Shown: in pieces, positions 53,116-62,024 of the stretch
How the letters are laid out: every line of letters starts with the position of its first letter
Position numbering within the stretch: position 1 is the stretch's first letter
NCBI RefSeq assembly: GCF_002917105.1
Contig: NZ_PQFZ01000001.1
Coordinates: 372,001-436,000 of the forward strand
Direction: 5' to 3'
Source of the DNA: Allobosea psychrotolerans
Lineage (GTDB): Bacteria > Pseudomonadota > Alphaproteobacteria > Rhizobiales > Beijerinckiaceae
DNA: 64,000 bases
The notes under the pieces: model-generated
The model's database searches: none
The model's input: only the letters and a program-made list of their open reading frames with translations
What the model was told of the DNA's origin: nothing
Position numbers and translations under genes: made by a program

Positions 53116-53131
53116 GCAACCTTTTGGTTGC
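53116..53131. promoter_or_regulatory. second GCAACC/GGTTGC dyad upstream of the AHSA1 gene
   Basis: GCAACC-TTTT-GGTTGC shares arms and 4-base spacing with the dyad at 53068-53089, about 45 bases (near four helical turns) away. Tandem identical dyads before a gene paired with an ArsR gene suggest its operators. Confidence 0.6.
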
Positions 53132-53162
53132 TCGCTGGCGGGGGGCCCTCTGCATGCGAACC

Positions 53163-54155
53163 CTAGGCCCCGCCGATCAATATCCCCGCCGCCAGCACCA
53201 GCCCGCCGCCAAGCACGACCTGGAAGGCGGCGCGCAGGAAGGGCGTTTCCATGAAGCGGTTCTGGATCCAGACGATGGCCCAGAGCTCGACGAAGACGAC
53301 GACCAGTGCGATCGAGGTGGCGGTCCAGAAATGCGGGATCAGATAGGGCAAAGCGTGGCCAAGGCCGCCGAGCGCCGTCATGATGCCCGAGGCCAGACCG
53401 CGCTTCCAGGGCGCGCCCCGGCCCGAGATCTTGCCGTCGTCATGAGCCGCTTCGGTGAAGCCCATCGAGATGCCGGCGCCGACCGAGGCCGAGAGGCCGA
53501 TCAGGAAGGTGGTCCAGGGGTTCTGGGTCGCGAAGGCGGTGGCGAAGATCGGGGCCAGCGTCGAGACAGAGCCGTCCATCAGCCCGGCAAGGCCCGGCTG
53601 GACCCAGGTCAGGATGAACTGGCGCTTGGCGGCCATGTCCTCATCGGCACGGGCCTCGCCGTCGAGATGCGTCGCGGTCAGGTCCTGCGCCCTGGTCTCG
53701 TGCTTGGCTTCGGCGGCAGCCAATTCGCCGAGCAGCTTGCGCGTGTCGATATCGCTCGAACGCCCGGCCGCCGCGACATAGAAGTCGCGGGCCTGGCGCT
53801 CCATATCCTCCGCTTCTTCCCGCATGCGGTCGAGGCCGAGATTCTCGATCAGCCAGACCGGCTTGCGCGTGTAGAAGTCGGAGACATGCTCGCGGCGGAT
53901 CGGCAGGATGACGTCGCCGAAACGGTGCTGGTAGAGGTCGATGAGCCGCCTGCGGTGCTCGTCCTCCTCCGCTGCCATGCCGTCGAAGATCGCAGCCGAG
54001 GCGGCATAGTCGCCGCGCAGCTTTTGCGCATAGATCGCATAGATGCGGCCATCCTCCTCCTCGGAGGAAATCGCCAGTGCGAGGATTTCTTTCTCCGACA
54101 GATCGTCGAAGCGGCGTTTGCCGGTGAGGCCGGGCAGCGAGAAGCGCGAGAGCAT
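53163..54155 (-). CDS. mbfA: membrane-bound ferritin MbfA (Erv/Vit1-type iron exporter)
   Basis: A 330-residue protein joining an N-terminal ferritin-like helical domain (about residues 15-165) with a C-terminal VIT1/CCC1-like membrane domain. Di-iron ligands are visible: KEILALAISSEEEDGRIYAI, MAAEEDEHRRRLIDLYQHRF and AAAEAKHETRAQD (E..H pattern). WVQPGLAGLMDGSVSTLAPI and GISMGFTEAAHDDGKIS are the VIT1 entry segments, with further helices to the C-terminus. In Agrobacterium and Bradyrhizobium MbfA exports iron and protects against iron and peroxide stress under Irr control. The ICE box at 54169-54185 in front of this gene fits. Confidence 0.92.
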   Translation of the reverse strand: MLSRFSLPGLTGKRRFDDLSEKEILALAISSEEEDGRIYAIYAQKLRGDYAASAAIFDGMAAEEDEHRRRLIDLYQHRFGDVILPIRREHVSDFYTRKPVWLIENLGLDRMREEAEDMERQARDFYVAAAGRSSDIDTRKLLGELAAAEAKHETRAQDLTATHLDGEARADEDMAAKRQFILTWVQPGLAGLMDGSVSTLAPIFATAFATQNPWTTFLIGLSASVGAGISMGFTEAAHDDGKISGRGAPWKRGLASGIMTALGGLGHALPYLIPHFWTATSIALVVVFVELWAIVWIQNRFMETPFLRAAFQVVLGGGLVLAAGILIGGA

Positions 54156-54168
54156 GTGAGATCTCTAG

Positions 54169-54185
54169 TTTAGAATAATTCTAGA
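54169..54185. promoter_or_regulatory. ICE (Irr-binding) box upstream of mbfA
   Basis: TTTAGAATAATTCTAGA is palindromic apart from one position and matches the iron-control element TTTAGAA-N3-TTCTAAA bound by Irr. It ends 14 bases upstream of the mbfA start, where bound Irr would repress. This supports iron-responsive control. Confidence 0.8.
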
Positions 54186-54255
54186 TTAGAGACTTCCGCG
54201 CCTAGGCGCAAGAGGGGTGACGATGTTTGGCAGGGAGGAGCCGCAGCCCGGACAG

Positions 54256-54281
54256 AAAAAAGCCCGGCCTTTCGGCCGGGC
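54256..54281 (-). terminator. rho-independent terminator of sodB
   Basis: On the minus strand GCCCGGCC-GAAA-GGCCGGGC is a perfect 8-base stem with a tetraloop followed by TTTTTT. It starts 29 bases after the sodB stop codon at 54310. Confidence 0.92.
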
Positions 54282-54309
54282 GTGGTGGGGTCGGAAATCG
54301 GTTGCGCGC

Positions 54310-55056
54310 TCAGACGGTCAGCTTGCCGGCCTTGGCGGCGGCATAGCGCTCATTGACCTTGGCCCAGTTGACCACGTTCCACCAGCTCTTCAGGTAGTCG
54401 GCGCGGCGGTTCTGGTACTTCAGATAATAGGCGTGCTCCCAGACATCGTTGCCGAGCAGGACCATATGCTTCTCCATCAGCGGGCTGTCCTGGTTCGGCT
54501 TGCTGAGCAAGGCGAGCTTGCCGTCGGCGCCGACGGTGACGAAGACCCAGCCCGAGCCGAAGACGCGCAGGCCCACAGCCTCGAAATCGGCCTTGAACTT
54601 GTCGAAGCCGCCAAGATCCTTGGTGATCGCGGCCGCGACGTCGCCGGTCGGCGCGCCGCCCGCATTCGGGCCCATGACCTCCCAGAACATGGTGTGGTTG
54701 GCATGACCGCCGCCGGCATTGCGGATCGCGGTGCGGGCCGCTTCCGGAACCGAGCCGATGTCGCCGAGCAATTTCTGCAGCGGCGTCGAGGCGACGACGC
54801 CGTGGTCCTTGGCAACGGCATTGAGGCCGGCGACATAGGCGGCGTGGTGGCGCGAGTAATGGATGTCCATCGTCGTCGCGTCGATGTTCGGCTCGAGCGC
54901 GTTGGCGTCGTAAGCGCGCTTGGGCAATGAGAAGGGGCCTGCCGGAGCCGCTGGCGCCGCGGCCTGAGCCCAGACCCTGGGTGCGGCCGAGACAGCCATG
55001 GCGGCCGCGCCGAATCCGAGCAGGGAGCGGCGGGAAAACGAAGTCGCGTTGGTCAT
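54310..55056 (-). CDS. sodB: Fe/Mn superoxide dismutase with Tat signal
   Basis: A 248-residue superoxide dismutase. The Tat signal SRRSLLGFGAAAMAVSAA (about residues 8-25) precedes an AQAAAPAAPAGP linker, so the enzyme is exported, unlike the usual cytosolic SodB. The core has HYSRHHAAYVAGLNAVAKDH, GGGHANHTMFWEVMGPNAGG (metal His), and DVWEHAYYLKYQNRRADYLK with the SWWNVVNW ending (metal Asp and His). It converts superoxide to O2 and H2O2 in the periplasm. ATG 55056 has GGAGG upstream; a start at 55068 would add four residues. It ends with a strong terminator, so it is monocistronic. Confidence 0.93.
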   Translation of the reverse strand: MTNATSFSRRSLLGFGAAAMAVSAAPRVWAQAAAPAAPAGPFSLPKRAYDANALEPNIDATTMDIHYSRHHAAYVAGLNAVAKDHGVVASTPLQKLLGDIGSVPEAARTAIRNAGGGHANHTMFWEVMGPNAGGAPTGDVAAAITKDLGGFDKFKADFEAVGLRVFGSGWVFVTVGADGKLALLSKPNQDSPLMEKHMVLLGNDVWEHAYYLKYQNRRADYLKSWWNVVNWAKVNERYAAAKAGKLTV

Positions 55057-55259
55057 GACATCCTCCATGGGCCGATTGGCTTGCTGGCTCGGCCTTGCCT
55101 TTACGTTATGCACGCAACAGTTCTGCGGATGCAGAGGGGGGCGTTCAAAAGATTGCGGTGCTGGCGGCTTTCCGGAACACCTCATCTGCCGCTTTTTCTG
55201 CACAGGACGCAGACGACTTCGCATGACGGCCGGCACCGCGTCTCTGCCATAATCATGGC

Positions 55260-56162
55260 ATGAGTTCGACCAACGCGCGCACGCTCCTTCTCGTTCCCTT
55301 GCTCGGCCTGCTCTGGGGCTTCAACTGGCCGGCCGTCAGGATATCGCTCAGCGAGATCGCGCCCTGGACGCTTCGTGCCGGCGGCATGACCTTCGCCGGG
55401 CTGACCCTGGTCGTCGTTGCACTTTTGCGCGGCCAATCATTGCGCGTGCGGCGCCCGGAATGGCCGCGTTTGCTGCTGGCGGGCTTCCTTTCGATCGCTG
55501 CGTTCAACGTCCTGCTCGCCTTCGCGCAGTTGATGGCGCCGACCTCGCGCGCGGCGATCCTGACCTTCACCATGCCGATCTGGGCGACGCTGCTGGCGCG
55601 GCTCTGGCTGGGCGAGGCGCTCGACCGGCGCAAGCTGCTCGGGCTCGCGCTCGGCATCGCCGGGCTCGCATCGCTGGGGCTGCCGCTGATCCGTGCCGGC
55701 GGGCTGACGCTCGGCCTGCTGTTTGCGCTGATCGCCGCCCTGAGCTGGGCCCTGGGCACGATCGTGACCAAGCGCTGGCCGGTCTCGGCACCGGCCTTGA
55801 CGGTGGCCGCCTGGCAGCTCCTGATCGGCGGGGCCGTCGCCGCGCTCGGCATGTGCTTCTTCGAGGGGCTGCCCGCGCCCAGGATGCTGGCGCCGCGCAC
55901 ATTCGCGGCCCTGAGCTTCCACATCCTGGGTGCGCAGGCTCTGGCCTATTTCCTCTGGTTCACCGTGATCGCACGGTTGCCGGCGGGCATCGCCAGCATC
56001 GGCACCCTGATGGTCCCCGCGGTCGGCGTGCTCGGCTCGGTCGTGCTGCTCGGCGAGCGGCCGAGCCCGAGCGACTGGCTCGGCCTCGTGCTGGTCGTGG
56101 CGGCCTCGGGCACGATCCTGCTGCCGGCAAGACCGCTGGCCCGCCTCGAGGCGGCCCGGTGA
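55260..56162 (+). CDS. EamA/DMT-family transporter
   Basis: A 300-residue inner-membrane protein of ten helices with the duplicated EamA repeat. LVPLLGLLWGFNWPAVRISL starts helix 1. Segments include WPRLLLAGFLSIAAFNVLLA and LTFTMPIWATLLARLWLGEA, and the second repeat has SFHILGAQALAYFLWFTVIA and MVPAVGVLGSVVLLGERPSP. The family exports amino acids or metabolites. ATG 55260 lies about 200 bases from the divergent sodB gene. No substrate can be assigned. Confidence 0.88.
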   Translation: MSSTNARTLLLVPLLGLLWGFNWPAVRISLSEIAPWTLRAGGMTFAGLTLVVVALLRGQSLRVRRPEWPRLLLAGFLSIAAFNVLLAFAQLMAPTSRAAILTFTMPIWATLLARLWLGEALDRRKLLGLALGIAGLASLGLPLIRAGGLTLGLLFALIAALSWALGTIVTKRWPVSAPALTVAAWQLLIGGAVAALGMCFFEGLPAPRMLAPRTFAALSFHILGAQALAYFLWFTVIARLPAGIASIGTLMVPAVGVLGSVVLLGERPSPSDWLGLVLVVAASGTILLPARPLARLEAAR

Positions 56163-56259
56163 GCGATGGCTCCCGAGCCGGTTCTGCGCATTAACGGCGG
56201 GTTTACGGCGTTTCGTTACAGTCTGGGCGGAAATTTCGCGACCGAGGGTCACCCCCGCC

Positions 56260-57714
56260 ATGCATGCGCTCGCCCTGAAGGTCCCGGAGCCGGCCAATGA
56301 GGACGCGCAGCTTGAGGCTGGAGCCGCCCATGCCGTGCGCGCGATCTCGGAGCGCTTCGGCAAGCTCGGCGTCGAAATCACCGATATCGCAGGCCGCATC
56401 GGCGATGTGACGGGCCAGCTCGAGGGGCAGGCCGAGGGGTTGCACCGTGTCGTCAGCGCCGTCGAGCAGGTCTCGCGCGCCAACCGCGCCATCCAGCAGG
56501 CGGCGGAGGGGGCGCAGGAAACGGCGTCAGTGGTCAGGAGCGGGCTGGAGCGCGTCACCGGTGCGGTCAGGGTCGGGCTCAACGCGGCGCAATCGGATAT
56601 CGAGGCGCTGTCGCAAGGCGCGCAGGCGATGTCGCAGGCCTTGGCCGAGGCGGTCTCCGACGCCCATAAGGTCAGGGTGTCGAGCGACGCCATCCAGTCC
56701 ATTACCCGCGAGATTCAGCTGCTTTCGGTGAATGCCGGCGTCGAGGCGGCGCGCAGCGGTACGGCCGGGCGCGGTTTCGCCGTCATCGCGGCTGCTGTGA
56801 AGCAACTGGCGGAGCAGACCCGCGACGCCACCGCGCTGAGCGCCAAGCAGCTCGACATACTGGTCAAATCGGTCGACCAGCTCGCGCGCCGGAGCCAGGA
56901 GAATGCCCAGACAGCGCGCCGCGCCAGCGAGGGCAGCCAGAGCATCGCGCTGCAGGTCGGCGAGCTCGACAGTTTCGGCCGCTCGGTGGTCGAGCTGATC
57001 GGCGACATCGACGCGATCTCGAACCCGACGCGCGAGAACGCCGCTGCCTGCGCCAAGGTCGGCGAGGATTTGACGGTGCTGGTCGCCGGCGTCGATCAGT
57101 CGAGCGAGAATCTCGATCGCGCGGCGCAGCGCACCGCCTCGCTCGTCTCGATCAGCGAGGCGATCCTGGGCGCCATCGCCGCGTCTGGCGTACGCACCGC
57201 GCAGTCGGAGCTGATCGCGACCGCGATGGAGACGGCCGGGCAGATCGGGGCCTTGTTCGAGCAGGCGCTGGAGCGCGGCGAATTGACGATGGCGGAGCTG
57301 TTCGACGAGGGCTATCGGCCGGTCGCCGGCTCGGACCCGCTGCAGCATATGACGCGCTTCGTCGGCCTGACCGACCGCATCCTGCCGCCGATCCAGGAGG
57401 CATTGCTGGCTTCGAACCGCCGCATCGTGTTCTGCGCGGCGGTCGATCGCAACGGCTTCCTGCCGACGCATAACCAGAAATATTCGCATCCCCAGGGGCG
57501 CGATCCGGTCTGGAACAACGCCAATTGCCGCAATCGGCGCATCTTCGCAGACCGCACCGGCTTGGCTGCGGCGCGCAACCAGAAGCCGTTCCTGCTGCAG
57601 ACCTATCGGCGCGACATGGGCGGCGGCCAGTTCCTGGTGATGGAAGATCTCTCGGCCCCGATCCGGGTCAAGGGCCGCCATTGGGGCGGGTTCCGTTTCG
57701 GGCTCAGCGTTTGA
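56260..57714 (+). CDS. soluble methyl-accepting chemotaxis protein with C-terminal sensor domain
   Basis: A 484-residue cytoplasmic receptor without membrane helices. Residues about 1-325 form the signalling coiled coil, with the hairpin tip IQLLSVNAGVEAARSGTAGR followed by GFAVIAAAVKQLAEQTRDAT (about 150-189). Residues about 335-484 form a sensory domain at the C-terminus: HNQKYSHPQGRDPVWNNANC, RNRRIFADRTGLAAARNQKP, FLLQTYRRDMGGGQFLVMED and GRHWGGFRFGLSV. This reversed order (sensor after the tip) is found in some soluble receptors and resembles Cache-like ligand folds. It is the first gene of the che cluster, so it probably feeds CheA at 59059. Confidence 0.88.
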   Translation: MHALALKVPEPANEDAQLEAGAAHAVRAISERFGKLGVEITDIAGRIGDVTGQLEGQAEGLHRVVSAVEQVSRANRAIQQAAEGAQETASVVRSGLERVTGAVRVGLNAAQSDIEALSQGAQAMSQALAEAVSDAHKVRVSSDAIQSITREIQLLSVNAGVEAARSGTAGRGFAVIAAAVKQLAEQTRDATALSAKQLDILVKSVDQLARRSQENAQTARRASEGSQSIALQVGELDSFGRSVVELIGDIDAISNPTRENAAACAKVGEDLTVLVAGVDQSSENLDRAAQRTASLVSISEAILGAIAASGVRTAQSELIATAMETAGQIGALFEQALERGELTMAELFDEGYRPVAGSDPLQHMTRFVGLTDRILPPIQEALLASNRRIVFCAAVDRNGFLPTHNQKYSHPQGRDPVWNNANCRNRRIFADRTGLAAARNQKPFLLQTYRRDMGGGQFLVMEDLSAPIRVKGRHWGGFRFGLSV

Positions 57715-57787
57715 GGTAGGTGAGTTCCGACTGTCGGCGCCGTAGCGCTGCGGTCATCATGTTGAGTGAGTGAATCGAGCAAGCGTC

Positions 57788-58255
57788 ATGCATATCGCGC
57801 CGTCTTTCCCGAATCTCTCCGTCCTGCTGATCGATGCGAGCCCGCATTATCGGCGCATCATCCGCACGATGATGTACCAGGCGCAGCTCCACCGCATCTT
57901 CGAGGCGTCCGACCTGTCCTCTGCGGCGACGATGTTCATCCAGAAGCAGCCCAACATCGTGATCTTGGATTGGGACTTGCCCGATTCAGGCAGCATCAAA
58001 TGCCTCGCCTCGATCCGCTCCTTCAAGACCTCGCCCTTCGCCAAGGCGCCGGTGCTGGTCATGATGGAGCGCCCGGACCGCCGCTCGGTCGTCCATGCCG
58101 CCAAGCTCGGCGCGCACGAGATCATCAACAAGCCGATCTCGCCCAATAACCTGTGGCTCCACCTGTCGGGAATCATCAACATCCCGCGGAAATACAAGGA
58201 GCAGAACGGCAGCATCTCGCTCGTGCCGCGCGCGATCAGCAACAACATGTTCTGA
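57788..58255 (+). CDS. CheY-like receiver protein, atypical
   Basis: A 155-residue single receiver domain. The phosphoacceptor Asp sits in IVILDWDLPDSG (about residue 60). The Lys (INKPIS) is conserved. The first acidic pair reads LLIDASPHYRR, so the second acid is Ala, and the switch Thr/Ser position reads VLVMMERP, a Met. Phosphorylation may be weaker or absent, so it may serve as a modulator or sink, not a standard CheY. A 30-residue C-terminal extension (KYKEQNGSISLVPRAISNNM) follows. ATG 57788 is used; an in-frame GTG at 57770 would add six residues. Confidence 0.85.
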   Translation: MHIAPSFPNLSVLLIDASPHYRRIIRTMMYQAQLHRIFEASDLSSAATMFIQKQPNIVILDWDLPDSGSIKCLASIRSFKTSPFAKAPVLVMMERPDRRSVVHAAKLGAHEIINKPISPNNLWLHLSGIINIPRKYKEQNGSISLVPRAISNNMF

Positions 58256-58369
58256 CGGTTGCAGGCCGAGGCGTAGCCAGTTGCCGGCCGGCGCTGAAAA
58301 AGCCTTAGAAACGCCCAAAAGATTGACGCATCGCGAGCTGGTTAGCGAAGTTTTTACCAATGAGACGCG

Positions 58370-58684
58370 ATGCTCAGCGACACATTCATGGGTCGCGCCG
58401 CCGTGGTCATCACTGTCTCCCTACCTCCCTTCCTGGGTCGCTCCGAAGCGGCGGCCTTTCGCAACCAGTTGCTGGTCGCGCTGGAGCAGAAGGAAAGCAT
58501 CGCCGTCGAATGCGCGGAGGCTGGTCCTTTCCCCAGCCTCTGGGTGCAATTGCTGCATTCCGCCGCGCTCAGCGCCAAGGCGCGCGGTCTCTCGGTCTCC
58601 CTCAAGGCGGCTTCCGAGGAATGCCGCAAATCCCTGCAGGCGATCGGGTTCGACCCCGCTCGAAGCGCTCTCGTTCTGGAGTGA
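58370..58684 (+). CDS. STAS-domain protein
   Basis: A 104-residue protein with the STAS fold pattern of anti-sigma-factor antagonists: VVITVSLPPFLGRSEAAAFR, then NQLLVALEQKESIAVECAEA, WVQLLHSAALSAKARGLSVS and SEECRKSLQAIGFD. The usual phosphorylatable Ser or Thr before a D is not obvious. In chemotaxis clusters of this type a STAS protein stands beside CheY and CheA and may act as a small scaffold or output domain. It is followed after five bases by the CheY gene. Confidence 0.8.
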   Translation: MLSDTFMGRAAVVITVSLPPFLGRSEAAAFRNQLLVALEQKESIAVECAEAGPFPSLWVQLLHSAALSAKARGLSVSLKAASEECRKSLQAIGFDPARSALVLE

Positions 58685-58689
58685 TATGG

Positions 58690-59049
58690 ATGAAGATCCT
58701 GGCTATCGACGACACCAAGACCCTGCTCAGCCTGCTCTGCCTGACGCTGCGCAATGCCGGCCATGAAGTGGCCGCCGCGGAGAATGGCGAGGAGGGGCTG
58801 ACCACCTTCGACAAGTTCAAGCCGGATCTGGTGATCACCGACCTCAACATGCCGTTGATGGACGGCATCGAATTCACCCGGGCCTGCCGGGCCAGGCCCG
58901 CCGGGCAGAACACGCCGATCATCGTGCTGACCACGGAGAACGGCGCCGAGATCAAGGCGGAAGGCCGCCGCGCCGGCGCCAGCGCCTGGATGGTCAAGCC
59001 GTTCGAGCCTACGACCCTGCTCGGCCTCGTCGCGCGCTATCAGAACTGA
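58690..59049 (+). CDS. cheY: CheY response regulator
   Basis: A 119-residue canonical receiver. The acidic pair is ILAIDDTKTL, the phosphoacceptor Asp lies in LVITDLNMPLMDG (about residue 53), the switch Thr in IIVLTTENGAE and the Lys in WMVKPFEPTT (about 104). It carries phosphoryl groups from CheA to the motor or, in this cluster, to another output. ATG 58690 has GGAG seven bases before it. It overlaps nothing and precedes CheA by nine bases. Confidence 0.92.
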   Translation: MKILAIDDTKTLLSLLCLTLRNAGHEVAAAENGEEGLTTFDKFKPDLVITDLNMPLMDGIEFTRACRARPAGQNTPIIVLTTENGAEIKAEGRRAGASAWMVKPFEPTTLLGLVARYQN

Positions 59050-59058
59050 GGCTGGCTG

Positions 59059-61425
59059 ATGGACCCGTTGGCGGAACTCAAGCAGACCTTCTTCCAGGAG
59101 TGTGAAGAGCTCCTGGGCGCATTGGAGCAGAAGCTCCAGGCTCTCGACGAGGGATCGACCGATCCCGAGGACGTCAACGCCGCCTTCCGCGCCATCCACT
59201 CGATCAAGGGTGGGGCCGGCGCCTTCGGCTGCACCGAGCTCGTTGCCTTCGCGCATGTCTTCGAGGCTTCGCTCGATCATCTGCGCTCGGGTCGCGTCGC
59301 GATCGAGGATGCGCCGTTCTCCCTGTTCCTGCGCTGTTCGGACGCTGTCGCCGATCTCGTTTCTGCTGCCCGCAACGACGAGCCCGCCCTTGCGCGGCCC
59401 GATCTGCTGGAAGCGCTGGAGCGGGTCGGCCAGGCGCCCAAGCCGGCTGCCGCGGCACCTGCCGCCGCGCCCGGACCCGCCAAGACTGAACCCGCCAAGA
59501 CCGAAGCTGCAAAGCCGGCGGCTGCCAGATCAGCGCCCGCCGCCGCGGATGACGCTCCTCCCGGCATCGCCGCGCTCGGCAATCTGCTCGCCATGGTCGA
59601 GGCCAAGACTGGCGTCACCCCCGCGCGCGTCGACGACGGCTGGGACGACGAGCCGGCTGCCGTCGCGTCGGCGCCCGCCGACAAGCCCGGCCGCGATCTC
59701 TGCCTGCGGATCAGCCCGGAATCGGATCTGTTTCGCCGCGTCATCGAGCCGCGCGTCGTGCTGGGTTCGCTGCCCGCCGAGGACATCGTCTCGGTGGTCT
59801 GCGATCTGAGCCAGGTGCCGCCGCTGGAGACGCTCGACGTCACCGATTGCCATATGCGCTTCGTCGTGACGCTGCGCACCGAGCTTTCGGTCGAGGATAT
59901 CTACAGCCGCTTCGACTTCACGCTCGCCGCCGAAGAGTTCGAGATCGAGACGCTCTCGCCGGCTGCCGCGAATGACGACGCCGTGTCGACCGAAGAGGCT
60001 CCCGCCAGGCCGGAGGCCGAAGTCTCGGCCAATGTCGCCGCCGACCTCTCTGCGATCCTCGCCAGGCTGGGGCCGGCTCCGACCAGCGCGTCGGAACCCG
60101 ATATCCTGCCGGCTGCCGCACCTGTCGCGGCCCCGGTCCAGGCCGTTGCGGAAGTTGCTCCGGCGCCGTCGAGGGCACCGGCGGCGCGTGCCCCCGCCAA
60201 TGATGCGGCTGCCGCACGCCAGCGCCAGGCCGTCAGCGTGCGTGTCGATCTCGACCGCATCGACAAGCTGATGAACCTCGTCGGCGAGATCGTCATCACC
60301 CAGTCCATGCTGGTCGAATGCGTCCGTTCGCTACCCTATGACGTCCACGCCAAGACGGCCGAAGGCATCCTGACGCTGTCGCGCCAGACGCGCGAATTGC
60401 AGGACCATGTCATGGCGGTCCGCGCTCAGCCGGTGAAGGCCGTGTTCCAGCGTATGCCGCGCCTGGTGCGCGAACTGGCGCAGACGCTCGGCAAGGAAGT
60501 GAAGCTCGTTCTCGAAGGCGAGAACACCGAGGTCGACAAGACGATCATCGAGGAACTCGCCGATCCGCTAACCCATATGATCCGCAACTCGATGGATCAC
60601 GGGCTGGAGACGCCGGAAGACCGCATCGCCGCCGGCAAGAACCCGGAGGGCACGATCAAGCTCGTCGCGGAGCATCGCGCCGGGCGCATCGTCATCTCGG
60701 TCACCGATGACGGGCGCGGCATCGGACGTGACAAGCTGCTCGCCAAGGCGAAATCCCGCGGGCTCGTCGGACAGGACGAAAAACTCGCGCCGGAGGAGAT
60801 CGATCAACTGATCTTCGCGGCCGGGCTCTCGACTGCCGAAGTCATCAGCGACGTCTCCGGGCGCGGCGTCGGCATGGATGTGGTGCGCCGCAACGTCGAG
60901 TCGCTCGGCGGGCGCATCTCGGTTGATTCCGAACCGGGCAGGGGCTGCAAGTTCACGCTCGCCTTGCCGCTGACCCTGGCTGTGCTGGAAGGCATGGTCA
61001 TCCGCTGCGGCGACGATCGCTACGTCATCCCGATCGCCAGCGTGATCGAGACGCAGCATCTCGCTTCGACGCCGATCGAGCATCTCACCTTCGGCCAGGA
61101 GGTTCTGCGCTGGCGCGGCGAGGTTACGCCGCTGCACCGGCTCGGCGCGGTCATGGGCTCGACCGGCACGCCCAACGAGAACATCATCATCATCGCCGAG
61201 ACCGAACGCGGCGATAATGTCGGCATCGCGGTCGACGAGATCGTCGGCCAGCAGCAGGTCGTGGTGAAGAGCCTCGAAGGCAATTACGGCACGGTCAACG
61301 GTGCGTCCGCCGCGACCATCCTCGGAGACGGCCTCGTCGCGCTCATCCTCGACGTCGACTCGATGCTACGCCTCGCCGCCTCCAGCGGCCGCCCATCTGT
61401 TCCCGCACTGAAAATGGCTGGATGA
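59059..61425 (+). CDS. cheA: chemotaxis histidine kinase CheA
   Basis: A 788-residue CheA. The P1 HPt domain carries the phosphorylated His in FRAIHSIKGGAGAFGC (about residue 48). A long Ala/Pro-rich linker follows (about 135-205), then a P2-like block (about 210-300) and a second linker to about 390. The P3 dimerisation helix reads VRVDLDRIDKLMNLVGEIVI. P4 has the N box DPLTHMIRNSMDHGLETPED and G boxes SVTDDGRGIGRDKL and SGRGVGMDVVRRNVESLGGR. The P5 CheW-like domain follows (YVIPIASVIETQHLAST). It receives input from the two MCPs of the cluster and phosphorylates CheY. It overlaps the CheW start by four bases. Confidence 0.96.
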   Translation: MDPLAELKQTFFQECEELLGALEQKLQALDEGSTDPEDVNAAFRAIHSIKGGAGAFGCTELVAFAHVFEASLDHLRSGRVAIEDAPFSLFLRCSDAVADLVSAARNDEPALARPDLLEALERVGQAPKPAAAAPAAAPGPAKTEPAKTEAAKPAAARSAPAAADDAPPGIAALGNLLAMVEAKTGVTPARVDDGWDDEPAAVASAPADKPGRDLCLRISPESDLFRRVIEPRVVLGSLPAEDIVSVVCDLSQVPPLETLDVTDCHMRFVVTLRTELSVEDIYSRFDFTLAAEEFEIETLSPAAANDDAVSTEEAPARPEAEVSANVAADLSAILARLGPAPTSASEPDILPAAAPVAAPVQAVAEVAPAPSRAPAARAPANDAAAARQRQAVSVRVDLDRIDKLMNLVGEIVITQSMLVECVRSLPYDVHAKTAEGILTLSRQTRELQDHVMAVRAQPVKAVFQRMPRLVRELAQTLGKEVKLVLEGENTEVDKTIIEELADPLTHMIRNSMDHGLETPEDRIAAGKNPEGTIKLVAEHRAGRIVISVTDDGRGIGRDKLLAKAKSRGLVGQDEKLAPEEIDQLIFAAGLSTAEVISDVSGRGVGMDVVRRNVESLGGRISVDSEPGRGCKFTLALPLTLAVLEGMVIRCGDDRYVIPIASVIETQHLASTPIEHLTFGQEVLRWRGEVTPLHRLGAVMGSTGTPNENIIIIAETERGDNVGIAVDEIVGQQQVVVKSLEGNYGTVNGASAATILGDGLVALILDVDSMLRLAASSGRPSVPALKMAG

Positions 61426-61937
61426 TCATGACCCTTCAACTCGGCGAAAAGCATTTCTCGTCGGCGCAGCCGGAATCGGCGGTGCGCCGCATCGTCACCT
61501 TCAAGGTCGGCGACCGGACCTTCGGCATCGATGTCGGCATGGTGCGCGAGATCAAGGGCTGGCAGGCGACGACGCCGCTGCCGCATGCGGCGCCTCATGT
61601 GCGCGGCGTACTCAACCTGCGCGGCGTGATCCTGGCGGTCTACGACCTGCGCACCTCGATCGGGCTTGGCCTCACCGATGCGACGGCGACCCATGTCATC
61701 GTCGTCGTCGACATCGAGGACAAGGTCGCGGGTCTGCTGGTCGACTCGGTCTCCGATATCGTCGACGTCCCGGTCAGCGCGGTTCGCCCGGCTCCGGATC
61801 TGGAGCGCGACGAGCACGGCCTGATCGAAGGCCTCGTCCTGCTCGACACCGATATCGTCGCCTTGCTCGATCTTGCGGCCGTGATCCGCGACGGCGGCAC
61901 CGAGGGCGCGATGGCAAAGGCGGCCCGCGCCGCCTGA
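61422..61937 (+). CDS. cheW: CheW coupling protein
   Basis: A 171-residue CheW. The two SH3-like subdomains have the family pattern IVTFKVGDRTFGIDVGMVRE (about 23-42), VRGVLNLRGVILAVYDLRTS (about 63-82), VIVVVDIEDKVAGLLVDSVS and DIVDVPVSAVRPAPDLE. It bridges receptors and CheA in the signalling array. ATG 61422 overlaps CheA's stop by four bases (coupled translation). A membrane MCP follows 88 bases later. Confidence 0.95.
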   Translation: MIMTLQLGEKHFSSAQPESAVRRIVTFKVGDRTFGIDVGMVREIKGWQATTPLPHAAPHVRGVLNLRGVILAVYDLRTSIGLGLTDATATHVIVVVDIEDKVAGLLVDSVSDIVDVPVSAVRPAPDLERDEHGLIEGLVLLDTDIVALLDLAAVIRDGGTEGAMAKAARAA

Positions 61938-62024
61938 GATAGGTCCACTTCCGGAAAGGGTTGCGTTCAGCGTCAGGAAGCACCGCACACCACAGAACCG
62001 TACGCCAAGACAGAAACGATAAAA

